A stretch of 64,000 bases of DNA from Lignipirellula cremea (GTDB taxonomy: Bacteria; Planctomycetota; Planctomycetia; Pirellulales; Pirellulaceae). The notes beneath the pieces were generated by a model that worked only from the letters and a program-made list of their open reading frames with translations, was not told the DNA's origin and did not search any database. Below, piece after piece: positions 1 to 9,127 of the stretch. The stretch spans positions 3,949,001 to 4,013,000 of the forward strand of contig NZ_CP036433.1 of NCBI RefSeq assembly GCF_007751035.1. Direction: 5' to 3'. The translations under genes were made by a program, and so were the position numbers. Each line of letters starts with the position of its first letter. The first letter of the stretch is position 1.

Positions 1-611
1 GCCGCGGTCATGCCAGCCTCATGCGTGACGAAGAAATAATAGGGGTCCGTCCAGTGCACCTCGCCCGCAGTAGACGTTTGATAATAGGGACGGCTGCGTG
101 GGTCGTAGCTCTCCAATTCCGGCGGCAACGGCCCTCCGCGAACCAGCTGGAAGTCGCTGGCCCAGCGAGCTTCAAAACCGGATTCGGGACCGCGATCCGC
201 CCAGACCACGCGGTTGTACCAGGCGTAGTCATCGCCGCCGCGGGGATCGCTGAGCAGCAGGTATTCAAAGCCGCCGTCGTGCGCCAGCATGACCGAGGAG
301 AGCTGATCGTGCTCTTCCAGCAAAGGGCGATAAATGGCGTTGATGCGTTCCAGGTCGGACCTGCTTTTATACGCGATCAGGCCGCCTTCCCACCAGCCGC
401 GGGAGGCGGCCAGCAGTTTCTCCACCGAGTCGAAGAAGCGACCCATGTTCTCTTCCGCGCGATCGGACGACTCGTCAATCAGTCGCTCGGAAAGCTCACG
501 CACCGAACGCTGGGCGTCAATCAGCAACAGAACGAGGATCGTCACGGAGATCCCCAGCACCAGCGCCAGGAAATTGCGCATCAGACTGGTGCGGATGCTG
601 ATTTTTTTCAT
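1..611 (-). CDS. Membrane sensor protein, N-terminal part (runs off the window)
   Basis: The reading frame is open from an ATG at 611 to the window edge, giving 203 residues of N-terminus only. A short basic start (MKKISIRTSLMRN) is followed by one hydrophobic helix at about residues 12-31, and then an extracytoplasmic domain rich in Trp, Tyr and Asp. The string PYYQTSTAGEVHWTDPYYFF (about 168-187) resembles the ligand-binding segment of dCache sensor domains. Such proteins normally continue into a second membrane helix and a cytoplasmic histidine kinase, cyclase or methyl-accepting output domain, but that part is outside the window. It is divergent from the TPR gene, with about 480 bp between the two starts. 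The membrane sensor call is fairly secure; the output type is unknown. Confidence 0.7.
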   Translation of the reverse strand, partial: MKKISIRTSLMRNFLALVLGISVTILVLLLIDAQRSVRELSERLIDESSDRAEENMGRFFDSVEKLLAASRGWWEGGLIAYKSRSDLERINAIYRPLLEEHDQLSSVMLAHDGGFEYLLLSDPRGGDDYAWYNRVVWADRGPESGFEARWASDFQLVRGGPLPPELESYDPRSRPYYQTSTAGEVHWTDPYYFFVTHEAGMTA

Positions 612-1089
612 CGGCGTTGCGCCACAAATCAGGGAGAAAACGGCAGCGGACCCTTAGGCCTTCCGCCCGCTGCGGAGGTCGCCGAACCGGGAGAGATCCC
701 TGTCGCCCCCGCTGGATCGGCCGTCGCATTGTACTGGCTGCCCGCCCTGCCCTCGACCGGCGTCGACTTCTACCGCTCACAGCACCCGTCAATTCCGCGT
801 GAACGGCAGCTCGACGGGCTCATCACCGCCCGCTCTTCGCCCTGGCCAGATCGGCCGCTAAACCCTGCAGAGCCGCCAGCCTGCCCCGCGCTCAACGTTC
901 CCCGGTCAGAAAAAAGGTCGGATGCAAACGCTTTTCGGGTGGAGAAGTCCGTTAGAATACAACCTTCGGCTGAATGTGCGGCAGTCGTTGGAGGCAGCGA
1001 ATACTTCAACCCAGATCCGCAGGGCAGAGGCGATACCCGTCAGAGGCGACCCGACCAGGGGCCATGCTTCTCCAACTCAAGGGTTCATC

Positions 1090-3303
1090 ATGATGTTCAA
1101 GCAATGGGCGAGCCTGGGACTGGCATTCCTGCTGGCAGGGGAAATCGCGGCGACAGAAGGTCTTCAGCGCGGTGATCAGGTGATTGTGCTGAAGGCGACT
1201 TCGCTGCAGCCGCCAGGCGACAAGGAAGCAATCCCGCTGGCGCCAGGCCAGGTGCTGGAGATTGCCGAAGTCGAGGATTCCCGCCTCCGAACACAACACG
1301 GACCGACCGGCTGGATCGAGGAAAAACAGACGGCGCGACTCGACCAGGCCGCGGTCGAAAGCTTGACAGCCCTGATTGAATCGCAACCCAGAACGGCCCT
1401 CCTTTATGCGGGTCGGGCTGCGGTATGGCAAGCACTGGGCAAAACCGACAAGGCCGCCGCGGACTACGCCGAAGCGATTCGCAGGGAACCTTCCGGCGCC
1501 ATGTACCTGGCGCGGAGCCAGTTCTGGAACTCCCAGTCCAAATTTGGCAGGAGCTATCAGGACCTGCTGGAAGCGATCCGCCTGGAGCCGCAGAACGCGG
1601 TCGGCCATTTCCGGATGGGCATGGTCATGCGACAGACGGGTGAACGGGCAGGTGCGATCGAGAGTTTCGACCAGGCGGTGCAGCTCGACCCGAACTACGC
1701 GGACGCCTGGCATTTGCGGGGAATCACGTATTTCGGACTCGCGAAATTCACGAATGCCTTCGATGACTTCAATCAGGCCGTAAAGCTGGACCCACGGAAC
1801 GCATCGAACTGGCAATCCCGCGGCCTGAGCTACGCCCATGAAGGATCCTACGACAAAGCCCTGCAGGACTTTAACACGTCGATCGACCTGGATCCCCAAG
1901 ACCCCATTTCGTATTTCTACCGCGGAAATATGCTGCGCAAGATGGAGAAACTAGACCAGTCGCTGGCCGACTACACCAGGTCGCTGGAACTGGATCCCAC
2001 CTTGACGCCGGCGTACTTTAAGCGCGGTGAGGTTTCTATCTTGCTGGGGCAACCTCAGCAAGCGATCGTCGATTTCAATGCGTGCCTGCGGCTCACGCCA
2101 GAGTTCAGCGCCGTTTTTTACTCCCGCGGCAATGCCTGGCAAGACCTGCAGGAGTACGCCAAGGCAATTGACGATTTCTCTCGATTTCTTAAAGTGAATC
2201 CAACCAGCGCTGAAGGCTATAGCGAGCGCGGCAAATCCTATCTGGCCCTGGCCGAGCTGGGCCAGGGCGATGTGGACCTGGCAATCCGCGACTTCAGCGA
2301 GGCGCTGCGACTGGAACCAACCGGATACGTCGGCTGGCATTACCGGGGCAATGCCTGGCGGATCAAACAGGACTACGTAAAGGCCATCGCCGACTATGAC
2401 CAGGGCCTGAAACTGGCCCCGGAGATTGCCGAGGGCTACTACTGCCGCGGACTCGCGCGGCATGCACTGCTCCAGCTCCCGCAGGCAGAGACCGACTTTA
2501 CCCGCGCCATTGAACTCGATCCGAAAATCGGGAACGCCTGGTTCAACCGCGGCCAGGTCCTGGAACGCCAAGGCCGCCTGAAGGAAGCGATTGCCAACTA
2601 CGACGTTGCGATCAAACTGCTTCCCCTGGAGGCGGACTTCTACGCCCAACGCGGCGGAGCCTGGCGATCCCTGGGCGACTACGACAAGGCCTTTGCCGAT
2701 TTCGCCCAGGCGCTTCAGTGCGATCCCAAGTGCGTGTTTGCGTTCAGCAAACGCATTAACGCCTGGGAGGACCTCGACGAAATCGAGAAAGCGCTTGCCG
2801 ATTACGAGGAAATCGTGCGTCTTTCGCCCGACGACAACCTTCTCTATCTCATGCGATCCGTCGCCCAGATGAAACGCCGGATGCCGGACTCCTTGGCCGG
2901 CTTTCGCACGCTCTTGGAAAAGGAAGGCTACGAGGGAGAAGACGCCGGCCTGACCGTCATCTGGGGGCATCTGGCCGCACGCCAGCTCGGCGACGAAGCA
3001 GCGGCAAAACAATTTCTCGACGCCGCCGCCGGCAAGCTGAAAAAGACCTGGCCGCACCCCGTCGTACGTTTCCTGCGAAAAGAAATCGACGAATCCGAAC
3101 TGCTCCTGCAGGCCGTCGATCGGGACAAACGGACCGAAGCCTACACGTTTCTCGGAATAGATCACAGCCTGGCCGGCCGGAACGACCAGGCCCGCGACTG
3201 CTGGACCTGGGTCATCGAAAAAGGGAACAAGAACTTCACCGAGTACAACGTCGCACGGTCCGAGTTAAAACGGCTGGAGTCCGACCACTCCGAAAACCCC
3301 TGA
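1090..3303 (+). CDS. Secreted/periplasmic tetratricopeptide repeat protein
   Basis: The protein has 737 residues. The start at 1090 (or the adjacent ATG at 1093) is preferred over the upstream in-frame ATG at 922 because a signal peptide begins there: MMFKQWASLGLAFLLAGEIAA. An SH3-like stretch follows (about 25-85, GDQVIVLKATS to GWIEE). About fourteen tandem TPR units then run from about residue 90 to 640, with the usual A-x-x-Y/F and L-x-P landmarks (e.g. AIESFDQAVQLDPNYADAW). The C-terminal 100 residues are helical and not clearly TPR. TPR arrays are protein-binding scaffolds; no catalytic motif is visible. The gene stands alone, converging on the ATPase-acetyltransferase gene 45 bp away. 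Partners are unknown. Confidence 0.85.
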   Translation: MMFKQWASLGLAFLLAGEIAATEGLQRGDQVIVLKATSLQPPGDKEAIPLAPGQVLEIAEVEDSRLRTQHGPTGWIEEKQTARLDQAAVESLTALIESQPRTALLYAGRAAVWQALGKTDKAAADYAEAIRREPSGAMYLARSQFWNSQSKFGRSYQDLLEAIRLEPQNAVGHFRMGMVMRQTGERAGAIESFDQAVQLDPNYADAWHLRGITYFGLAKFTNAFDDFNQAVKLDPRNASNWQSRGLSYAHEGSYDKALQDFNTSIDLDPQDPISYFYRGNMLRKMEKLDQSLADYTRSLELDPTLTPAYFKRGEVSILLGQPQQAIVDFNACLRLTPEFSAVFYSRGNAWQDLQEYAKAIDDFSRFLKVNPTSAEGYSERGKSYLALAELGQGDVDLAIRDFSEALRLEPTGYVGWHYRGNAWRIKQDYVKAIADYDQGLKLAPEIAEGYYCRGLARHALLQLPQAETDFTRAIELDPKIGNAWFNRGQVLERQGRLKEAIANYDVAIKLLPLEADFYAQRGGAWRSLGDYDKAFADFAQALQCDPKCVFAFSKRINAWEDLDEIEKALADYEEIVRLSPDDNLLYLMRSVAQMKRRMPDSLAGFRTLLEKEGYEGEDAGLTVIWGHLAARQLGDEAAAKQFLDAAAGKLKKTWPHPVVRFLRKEIDESELLLQAVDRDKRTEAYTFLGIDHSLAGRNDQARDCWTWVIEKGNKNFTEYNVARSELKRLESDHSENP

Positions 3304-3348
3304 TCAACAGCAGAGCGTCGTCGCCAGCGGGCTTCCCGCGTTTCCCCT

Positions 3349-4812
3349 CTATAACATCTCCCCTCGCACGCGTTGCTGTTCGGCCAGGGCGTAATCGACC
3401 AGCTCGCCGGCGACCTCTTCCAGCAGGTGGATCAGGTCCCGGGCGACCGGCTCGACCAGGTATCCCATCCGCAATACGTCGCCTCGCGGAGAGAAGTGGG
3501 GGGCCACGCCCAGGAAGCCAAAGCCGTCCAGCTCCAGCTGTTCCGCAATGACACCCGTGGACGGGTCGGCCAGGGGCAAGTCGACGTAGACCACTTCGGC
3601 ATGGCCCAGCTCGACCAGTTCCCGTCGGGCCTGACAGATCAGTTGCACCGTGTTTTCCCCCAGGACTTCCGGAGTGATCCGCGCCCTGGCAGCGCCGGCG
3701 TCGACTTTGACGACGAGCGTTCCTTGCCCCAACGGCGCGGCGCTGGCGCCGAACTCGATCGGACACTGCAGACCCTGATAAATGCGTTGCAGCATCTCGT
3801 GATGCCGCACCGGCGCATGCACCGTTCGCTTGCCAGGCGGCTGGAGCCAGTGAAAAAACAACAGGCAGGTCACCCGTTGCGCCTGGGCGTTCTGGTCGAA
3901 GTGTTCCTTCTTGGGCGCAATGGCCAGTTCCACCGCCGTCAGCTGGCCGCCATGGGCGACGTTGGATTTTTGCGTAAAAGTGTGCACCGTCACCGCGTCC
4001 GCATACCACCCGGACAGCTCCAGGCGTGCGGCTTCTTCCATGGCGACGGTTTTCATCCGATCCAGCAGGCCGCGTCCGCGGTGCGTCGGATCGACAACCG
4101 CTTGCCCGCCTTCGGCCACCGGCCCGGTCTGGTTCCGCTCCAGCGCATAGTGACCGGCCACGTCGCCGTCCTCGCCGACAGCGACAAACGACAAGATCAC
4201 GCCGCGTTCGTTCTGCGCGGCGACGCGATCAGGGTAGTATACGTCCTCATTGAAATAGCTGTTGCCGTAGGTGCGGTACATCAGCTGCGAAACCTGCTCC
4301 GCCTCGTCGGCTCGCATCCGTCGAATCGTATAGGTCTGCTCCCGCGCCAGCGGCGGGGCCTCGGGAGTCGGGGCCAGTTGCTCGGCAGTCGCGACATCGG
4401 CAATATGCGTCTCATGCAGCCACTTCACCACCTGCAGCGCCTTCCCTTCCGGTCCGAACGACCGCCAGTGCACCTCATCGGCCACATCGGCCAGCGAAGA
4501 CCCCCGACCTTTCGACGGCCGTCGGGCCGCCTGCAGCCGCCGCTCCATTTGCTGGACATCTTTGGGGATGCCGTAATCGCGGACCTGGATCTCCAGCCTG
4601 CCGTGCTGTTCCTGGATCGAAAGGTTAATCGCCCCAGGAGAGGTCGCCGGATACGCATGCAAGACGGCCTCTTCCACTGCCGCATCGATGTACTTCTCCA
4701 GCTGGCCGATCGTCTCCTGCGGCAAGGGGAACTGCTGCATGGTCGCCTTGAAGAACGCCCTTACGCTGGGCAGATGGATCAGATCATTACCGAAGGTCAG
4801 TTCCAGTTGCAT
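3349..4812 (-). CDS. RsbW-like ATPase domain fused to GNAT acetyltransferase
   Basis: The protein has 487 residues. Residues 1-137 look like an anti-sigma-factor type HATPase_c_2 domain: the N-box helix has EEAVLHAYPATSPG, followed by IQVRDYGIP (G1-like) and a Gly/Ser-rich GRGSSLADVADEV. From about 158 a GNAT fold follows (YTIRRMRADEAEQVSQLMYR), with the acetyl-CoA loop HRGRGLLDRM near 245. The remaining 230 residues are less clear and may contain a second GNAT-like unit. The start is supported by AGGAGGA eight bases upstream. Its stop lies close to the TPR stop on the other strand, and ferredoxin lies upstream on the same strand. The kinase-like half suggests partner-switching regulation and the other half acylation of a small molecule or protein; substrates are not evident. 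Confidence 0.75.
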   Translation of the reverse strand: MQLELTFGNDLIHLPSVRAFFKATMQQFPLPQETIGQLEKYIDAAVEEAVLHAYPATSPGAINLSIQEQHGRLEIQVRDYGIPKDVQQMERRLQAARRPSKGRGSSLADVADEVHWRSFGPEGKALQVVKWLHETHIADVATAEQLAPTPEAPPLAREQTYTIRRMRADEAEQVSQLMYRTYGNSYFNEDVYYPDRVAAQNERGVILSFVAVGEDGDVAGHYALERNQTGPVAEGGQAVVDPTHRGRGLLDRMKTVAMEEAARLELSGWYADAVTVHTFTQKSNVAHGGQLTAVELAIAPKKEHFDQNAQAQRVTCLLFFHWLQPPGKRTVHAPVRHHEMLQRIYQGLQCPIEFGASAAPLGQGTLVVKVDAGAARARITPEVLGENTVQLICQARRELVELGHAEVVYVDLPLADPSTGVIAEQLELDGFGFLGVAPHFSPRGDVLRMGYLVEPVARDLIHLLEEVAGELVDYALAEQQRVRGEML

Positions 4813-4950
4813 CAGGCATTCCTCCTTGAAAAGACGACACGAAGCGGGCCAGCCGCGGGCGCCGCCGCACCTGGCCGGGTCATGCTACTGACGGTTCGCC
4901 ACCAGTTCAACGGGACTATCCGCAGGTCGGCCCGCGTTCCGCCGTCCCCA

Positions 4951-5241
4951 TCAACCCGGAGGCTGCAGATCGGCCAGCGGCGTCTTCCTCTCCAGGATCA
5001 CCGGACAGGTCTCCACCATCTGGGCATTGAGCGCGATGAACTCCCGCCACGGGGCCGGTACATTGTCCTCATGGTAGATCGCTTCCGTGGGGCACTCGGC
5101 CGCGCACGCATCGCATTCGATGCAGCTATCCGGGTCGATGAACAGCATCTGCTCTCCCTCGTGAAAACTTTCACAAGGACAGACGGTAACGCAGTCGGTG
5201 TAACGGCAGCCAAAGCACGGTTTGGTAACGACAAAGGTCAT
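4951..5241 (-). CDS. fdxA: Ferredoxin, 7Fe-8S type (FdxA-like)
   Basis: A 96-residue ferredoxin. The first cluster motif is CFGCRYTDCVTVCP near the N-terminus and the second is CIECDACAAECP around residues 40-51. The spacing and the C-terminal extension after the second motif (APWREFIALNAQM) match the FdxA family of [3Fe-4S]/[4Fe-4S] electron carriers. GAGGAG lies eight bases before the ATG. It is in the same direction as the ATPase-GNAT gene downstream (138 bp gap) and divergent from the sigma factor gene. It is a cytoplasmic electron carrier; its redox partner is not indicated by the neighbours. Confidence 0.9.
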   Translation of the reverse strand: MTFVVTKPCFGCRYTDCVTVCPCESFHEGEQMLFIDPDSCIECDACAAECPTEAIYHEDNVPAPWREFIALNAQMVETCPVILERKTPLADLQPPG

Positions 5242-5413
5242 GAGTTCAGCTCCTCAACAGGAAACTCCGTGGGAAAACAGGGCGGCTTGCCCTCCGTGGA
5301 TGCCATTCCGCACCAGGAACCGGCCAGGATTCTCAAAAACTTCTGCAGATTCCGTTAGAATCATGGCGAGCACCGACGCCCGCAGCAGCAGCCAGCAACG
5401 GCACAAGGCAGTC

Positions 5414-6031
5414 ATGACGAACAACCCCCAGGCGCCGGAACCCCAACAACACGGCACATCCGCGGAACTCTTCACCCGTTACCAGGCCGGGGACCAACTG
5501 GCGGCGGAGGCGATTTTCCAACGTTACCTGGAACGCTTGACGCGGCTGGCTCGTAGTCGGCTTTCCCCCAAACTCGCCAGCCGGACCGATCCTGAAGATG
5601 TGGTCCTCTCGGCCTGGAGAAGCTTTTTCCTGGGCGCCCGGTCGGGAACGTTCGCCCTCCGCCGCAGCGGCGATCTGTGGCGGCTGCTGGCCTCCATCAC
5701 TCTGAACAAGGTCTACCGGCAAGTCCGCCGGCACACGGCAGAAAGGCGTTCCATCGGACGGGAAGAACGCCTGGACCTCCGGCAGGAGTTCTCCCCGGCC
5801 GTGGATCAGGAGCCAGGCCCCGCCGAAGCACTGGCGTTGGCCGAGGAACTGGAAGCGCTGATGGGCGGCCTGGACGCTCTGGGACGAAGGGTGCTCGAGC
5901 TTCGCCTGCAGGGCGAAACGCTGGCGGCGATCGCGGCCGATACCGGACGATCGGAACGCACCGTGCGGCGCACTGTGGCCCAGCTGCGCGTACGACTGGC
6001 TCAGCGAAGGGACGCCGAATTTGATGACTGA
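5414..6031 (+). CDS. ECF-type RNA polymerase sigma factor
   Basis: A 205-residue sigma-70 family protein. The region 2-like part has LFTRYQAGDQLAAEAIFQRY and the DPEDVVLSAWRSFF helix that recognises the -10 element. Region 4 contains LRLQGETLAAIAADTGRSERTVRRTV, a helix-turn-helix for the -35 element. I chose ATG 5414; an in-frame ATG at 5363 would add 17 residues. Its end overlaps the start of the Ser/Thr kinase by 8 bp, so the two are co-translated. Planctomycetes have many such sigma factors paired with kinases in place of classical anti-sigma factors, so the kinase probably modulates this factor (inference). Confidence 0.88.
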   Translation: MTNNPQAPEPQQHGTSAELFTRYQAGDQLAAEAIFQRYLERLTRLARSRLSPKLASRTDPEDVVLSAWRSFFLGARSGTFALRRSGDLWRLLASITLNKVYRQVRRHTAERRSIGREERLDLRQEFSPAVDQEPGPAEALALAEELEALMGGLDALGRRVLELRLQGETLAAIAADTGRSERTVRRTVAQLRVRLAQRRDAEFDD

Positions 6032-7340
6032 CCCTCTGGAACCGGAGGAATTCGAAGCGACCGTCCGGTCCTTCGAGCAGGCCTGGCAGGGAGAGTCGCC
6101 GCCTGGCATCGGGGAGTTCGTGCCGGCCTCGCTGTCGCCCGGCGATCGACTGCGTCTGCTCTGCGAGCTGGTTTGCCTGGATTTGGAATATCGCTGGCGA
6201 CCGTCCCCGACTAGCGGCCGGCCTGCCCGTTTTTTGGTGGAGGACTACCTTGATCGGTTTCCCGAACTGGGCCGCTGGCGGGAACAAACTCTGGAACTGA
6301 TCGGCGAAGAATACCGGGCCCGTCATCGCGCAGGAGACGCGCCTCAACACGCTGAGTTTCTGGCGAGATTTAGGGAACAGCGGGAAGCGATCGCCCTGCT
6401 GCTGCCGCAACTCGACAAGGAACTGGCGGCTGAACAGGACGAAGCCGCGCCACGCATCGAGACGATCATCGCCACGGCAAGCGGCCGGACGTACGACCCT
6501 CGCGCCCCGCTCCCTTATGCCGACTACCTGCTGCAACGGTTGATCGGGGCCGGTCGCATGGGCAAGGTCTATCTGGCCCGGCAGCGAAGTCTCGATCGGC
6601 GGGTGGCCGTCAAATATCTGCGGAAGGCGTTCCTGAACGATCCGCATGCCATCGGCCGTTTTCTTAATGAGGCGCGCACGGTCGCTCGTTTTCAGCATCC
6701 GCACATCGTCGGCGTCCACGGACTCGGCCGCACGCCGGCCGGCGGCTACTTCCTCGCGATGGACTGGATCGATGGCCCCGATCTGGCGAAGATCCTGGAG
6801 CGAGAACGCCCCTCCCTTTCTCAGGCCGTTCGCTGGACGATCGCCGCCTGTGAAGCGATCGAAGAGGCCCATCGCCACGGCGTGATCCACTGCGATCTCA
6901 AGCCGGCCAACCTCCTGCTGGCGCCCGGCGAGCGGATCCGCGTAACGGACTTCGGCCTGGCCCGTTCCCTGGCCGACGACACCCGCACCGAGGACGGGAT
7001 CGCCGGCACGGCCCCGTTCATGGCGCCGGAGCAAGTCTCCGCCTGGTGGGGACCCACCAGCCCACAAACAGACGTCTACGGCCTGGGCGCAGTGCTCTAC
7101 ACCCTGTTAACCGGCCGCCCTCCCTGGACCGGCCGCACCCTGCCCGACGTGCTGGCCGCCGTCGTCTCCGCCACGCCGGTCCGTTCGCCCGCCGCCCTTC
7201 GCTGCGATCTGCCGTCGGCGCTGGTCCAAACCTGCCAGCAAGCGTTATCCAAGCCGCCAGCAGAACGGTTTGCCGATGTAGCGAAACTGCGACAGGCGCT
7301 CGAAGCGACGCTGGCCGGTTGTGCGAGCGGGGGATCGTGA
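6024..7340 (+). CDS. Serine/threonine protein kinase, non-RD type
   Basis: The protein has 438 residues. An N-terminal 165-residue helical region precedes the kinase domain (about 168-435). Visible motifs are the glycine loop GAGRMGKVYLA (176-186), the catalytic lysine in VAVK (197), the catalytic loop HCDLKPAN with Asp291, DFG (309-311) and APE (334-336). The residue before the catalytic Asp is Cys instead of Arg, so activation-loop phosphorylation may not be needed. No transmembrane helix follows the kinase domain, so it is cytoplasmic. ATG 6024 lies inside the end of the sigma factor gene; the preceding TTG was not used. It probably forms a regulatory pair with that sigma factor. Confidence 0.9.
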   Translation: MTDPLEPEEFEATVRSFEQAWQGESPPGIGEFVPASLSPGDRLRLLCELVCLDLEYRWRPSPTSGRPARFLVEDYLDRFPELGRWREQTLELIGEEYRARHRAGDAPQHAEFLARFREQREAIALLLPQLDKELAAEQDEAAPRIETIIATASGRTYDPRAPLPYADYLLQRLIGAGRMGKVYLARQRSLDRRVAVKYLRKAFLNDPHAIGRFLNEARTVARFQHPHIVGVHGLGRTPAGGYFLAMDWIDGPDLAKILERERPSLSQAVRWTIAACEAIEEAHRHGVIHCDLKPANLLLAPGERIRVTDFGLARSLADDTRTEDGIAGTAPFMAPEQVSAWWGPTSPQTDVYGLGAVLYTLLTGRPPWTGRTLPDVLAAVVSATPVRSPAALRCDLPSALVQTCQQALSKPPAERFADVAKLRQALEATLAGCASGGS

Positions 7341-7414
7341 GAATCGACCAGAGCAGTCCGACGAAGGGGCGACACACCGCACGCCTCCTGCTTGTAACGC
7401 GGCCGCAGGCTGCC

Positions 7415-7774
7415 CTACGGCAAGGGCGAGGACGCTGGGTCGCGGCGATCTTCTGACGTACCGCTTGTTGCCAGCCAGGGTAGTTTGCCAAGTTCCCACA
7501 AGGCAAGCGCCGCCGCGATCATTGCGGCGAGACCTGGCGTAGCAAATAACACCAGCCGATTGACGGTCATTGCTGAATAATAGTCGGCGATCCGCGACTG
7601 CACTTCTTCCGGCGTCTGGGCGCCACGAATCGCATGCTCCAACCCTTCGGCGGCAGTATACGGAGAAACAACACCGTACGAGACGCCGAAAAACGCGGAC
7701 AGGCCAGAGAACGTGAATGCCAGGAAACAGTAAAGACGAAGCCGGCTAACCATGGAAGGAACTCTCTCGATCAT
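7415..7774 (-). CDS. Small two-helix membrane protein, unknown function
   Basis: A 119-residue protein with two hydrophobic helices (LYCFLAFTFSGLSAFFG near residue 15, and LVLFATPGLAAMIAAALALW around residue 75). These are separated by a polar loop with PEEVQSRIADYYSAM. I do not recognise a family. The start could also be the ATG at 7753, which has GAGAG upstream and begins directly before the first helix. The C-terminus is polar and converges on the kinase gene. About 75 bp lie between the two stops, with no clear hairpin. Confidence 0.55.
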   Translation of the reverse strand: MIERVPSMVSRLRLYCFLAFTFSGLSAFFGVSYGVVSPYTAAEGLEHAIRGAQTPEEVQSRIADYYSAMTVNRLVLFATPGLAAMIAAALALWELGKLPWLATSGTSEDRRDPASSPLP

Positions 7775-7932
7775 GGTTCGTCTTCTGCAATTCAACGATC
7801 CTCGGTTCGAACGGCCAGTACTGCGACGTTTCCGACATCTCGATCCTTTCCCATTAACGCCGGGCGGGCAGGCGAGCCGCATTGCTTGATTTTAGCCGAC
7901 ACCTTCCCGCAAGGTCCACGTAAACGCACTGA

Positions 7933-8064
7933 CTAGTGGTGCGTCAAACCCTAAAATCAGGTTTCTCTCAATCAGCCGCCGGGCGCTAGCCCCCGGTTTT
8001 TTTGGCAGCACAGCAGCACGGCCGAAATCGATCACTCTAAGATGGAAGTTTGACGCACCACTAG
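7933..8064. repeat. Inverted-repeat-flanked short element (MITE-like)
   Basis: A perfect 17-bp inverted repeat (CTAGTGGTGCGTCAAAC) occupies 7933-7949 and 8048-8064 and encloses 98 bp. The centre contains the palindromic GCCGGGCGCTAGCCCCCGG followed by T7. There is no coding capacity. The size and terminal repeats suggest a non-autonomous mobile repeat or a REP-like unit. The right arm overlaps the last codon and stop (TAG, 8061-8063) of the neighbouring gene. Whether it is repeated elsewhere in the genome cannot be seen here. Confidence 0.6.
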
Positions 8065-8453
8065 CCTGGAAATGAATCGACAAAGCGCGCAGCGCCCGAC
8101 GCCTCACATCGGGCCGAGGCTGCTGAAACAGTGAGTGACGCTCCGGATTGGAATACTAACTCCGCTGTGACTGCAGCCGAAGAGGCAAATGGTAAGGCCA
8201 GCAACGAGAATCGCTGCCCCTCAAAAGCAATGTAGCCATCGGAAATCTCGCCATGGGCGCGAGCCAGATCGCCGAACGAAGACGCTTCAAAAAAGACCAA
8301 CTCGGCGGAACGGATGACCCCGACGCCAGGGCTCACACCGGGGTCGCCGGTCGACCGATGGACATACGCCTTGGAGAAGCGAACGACCAGATCGCCTCCG
8401 ACAGCACGGACGCAGCTGACCGTGGAATCGTGAAATTCTATCGACTCGTTCAT
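8061..8453 (-). CDS. Hypothetical protein (possible IR-supplied stop)
   Basis: A 130-residue protein of mostly beta-type composition (SIEFHDSTVSCVRAVGGDLVVRFSKAYVH). The pattern FHDS near the start is seen in several small bacterial domains of unknown role, but I cannot assign one. The start is ATG 8453; a TTG directly upstream was disregarded. It lies 54 bp downstream of the DUF6000-like gene and in the same direction, so the two may be co-transcribed with the SUMF1 gene. The stop codon lies in the arm of the 7933-8064 repeat, so the C-terminus may have been altered by that element. Confidence 0.55.
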   Translation of the reverse strand: MNESIEFHDSTVSCVRAVGGDLVVRFSKAYVHRSTGDPGVSPGVGVIRSAELVFFEASSFGDLARAHGEISDGYIAFEGQRFSLLALPFASSAAVTAELVFQSGASLTVSAASARCEASGAARFVDSFPG

Positions 8454-8507
8454 CAAAGCCCGGTTCTGCAGCGAGAGTTTTCCGCCTGTCGGCTGTGCAT
8501 GCTGCGT

Positions 8508-9107
8508 TTACAACGCCATGAAATGCTTGCGACAATATTCCATGGTACGCCAGAAGCGTTTCCTGTTCGAGTCGATCGTCCAGGCCTGATTGTCGTCAGG
8601 CGTCACTTTGTCCGCGGTGAATTGATCCCAAAGACCGCCCGGAGCCAAGAATGGTTCAGAATGGTTTGTGGAGTTATCGTGGTCAATCCATAGCAACGAA
8701 GCCATCACCCAGTTCTGGTCGTAGATACAGTCGGGTCGCCTGAGATAGGTGTCGAGGTATCGCGTGAGATACTCCACGCTTGTGTCATCAGCAAAAGACG
8801 CCATTGCAAGCGCGTGCGATTGACCCGCGTAGCAGGCGCTGGACGCCAATAGTCGTTCGCCAATTTGATGCTGAAACTCCGTGTATTTTTTCAGGCCCGC
8901 GAACCAGCTTCCCGTAATGGCCTCCCGCCACTGACCGCGAATAAGTCTTGCTGTGATAGTCGGGGTGATTGCATCGAGTGCACGATGGACGTCGGAATGG
9001 AACTTTTCAAGCTCGTCGCCCACGATGACTTGAGTGGCGTAATTGCCGTGGAGTATCTTCAGATAGAACGGAAACACCCATTGTTCCATGAAAAGCGTAT
9101 CGTGCAT
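8508..9107 (-). CDS. DUF6000-like protein of unknown function
   Basis: A 199-residue protein. I chose ATG 9107, which has the strong site GGAGGAAAGA before it and begins 20 bp after the SUMF1 gene stop. A much longer frame open upstream is only the shadow of the SUMF1 gene. Features are WVFPFYLKILHGNY (about 10-23), RLIRGQWREAITGSWFAGL, and a run of helices around SACYAGQSHALA and YLTRYLDTYLRRPD. This pattern fits my recollection of DUF6000, often found in contact-dependent or immunity-like neighbourhoods. No catalytic motif is visible. It is likely co-transcribed with the SUMF1 gene. Confidence 0.65.
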   Translation of the reverse strand: MHDTLFMEQWVFPFYLKILHGNYATQVIVGDELEKFHSDVHRALDAITPTITARLIRGQWREAITGSWFAGLKKYTEFQHQIGERLLASSACYAGQSHALAMASFADDTSVEYLTRYLDTYLRRPDCIYDQNWVMASLLWIDHDNSTNHSEPFLAPGGLWDQFTADKVTPDDNQAWTIDSNRKRFWRTMEYCRKHFMAL

Positions 9108-9127
9108 TCTTTCCTCCGAAACCCGCT

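Noticed and set aside
922-1089. Upstream extension of the TPR gene
   Set aside because: The signal peptide and start sit at 1090; the extension has no protein-like character.
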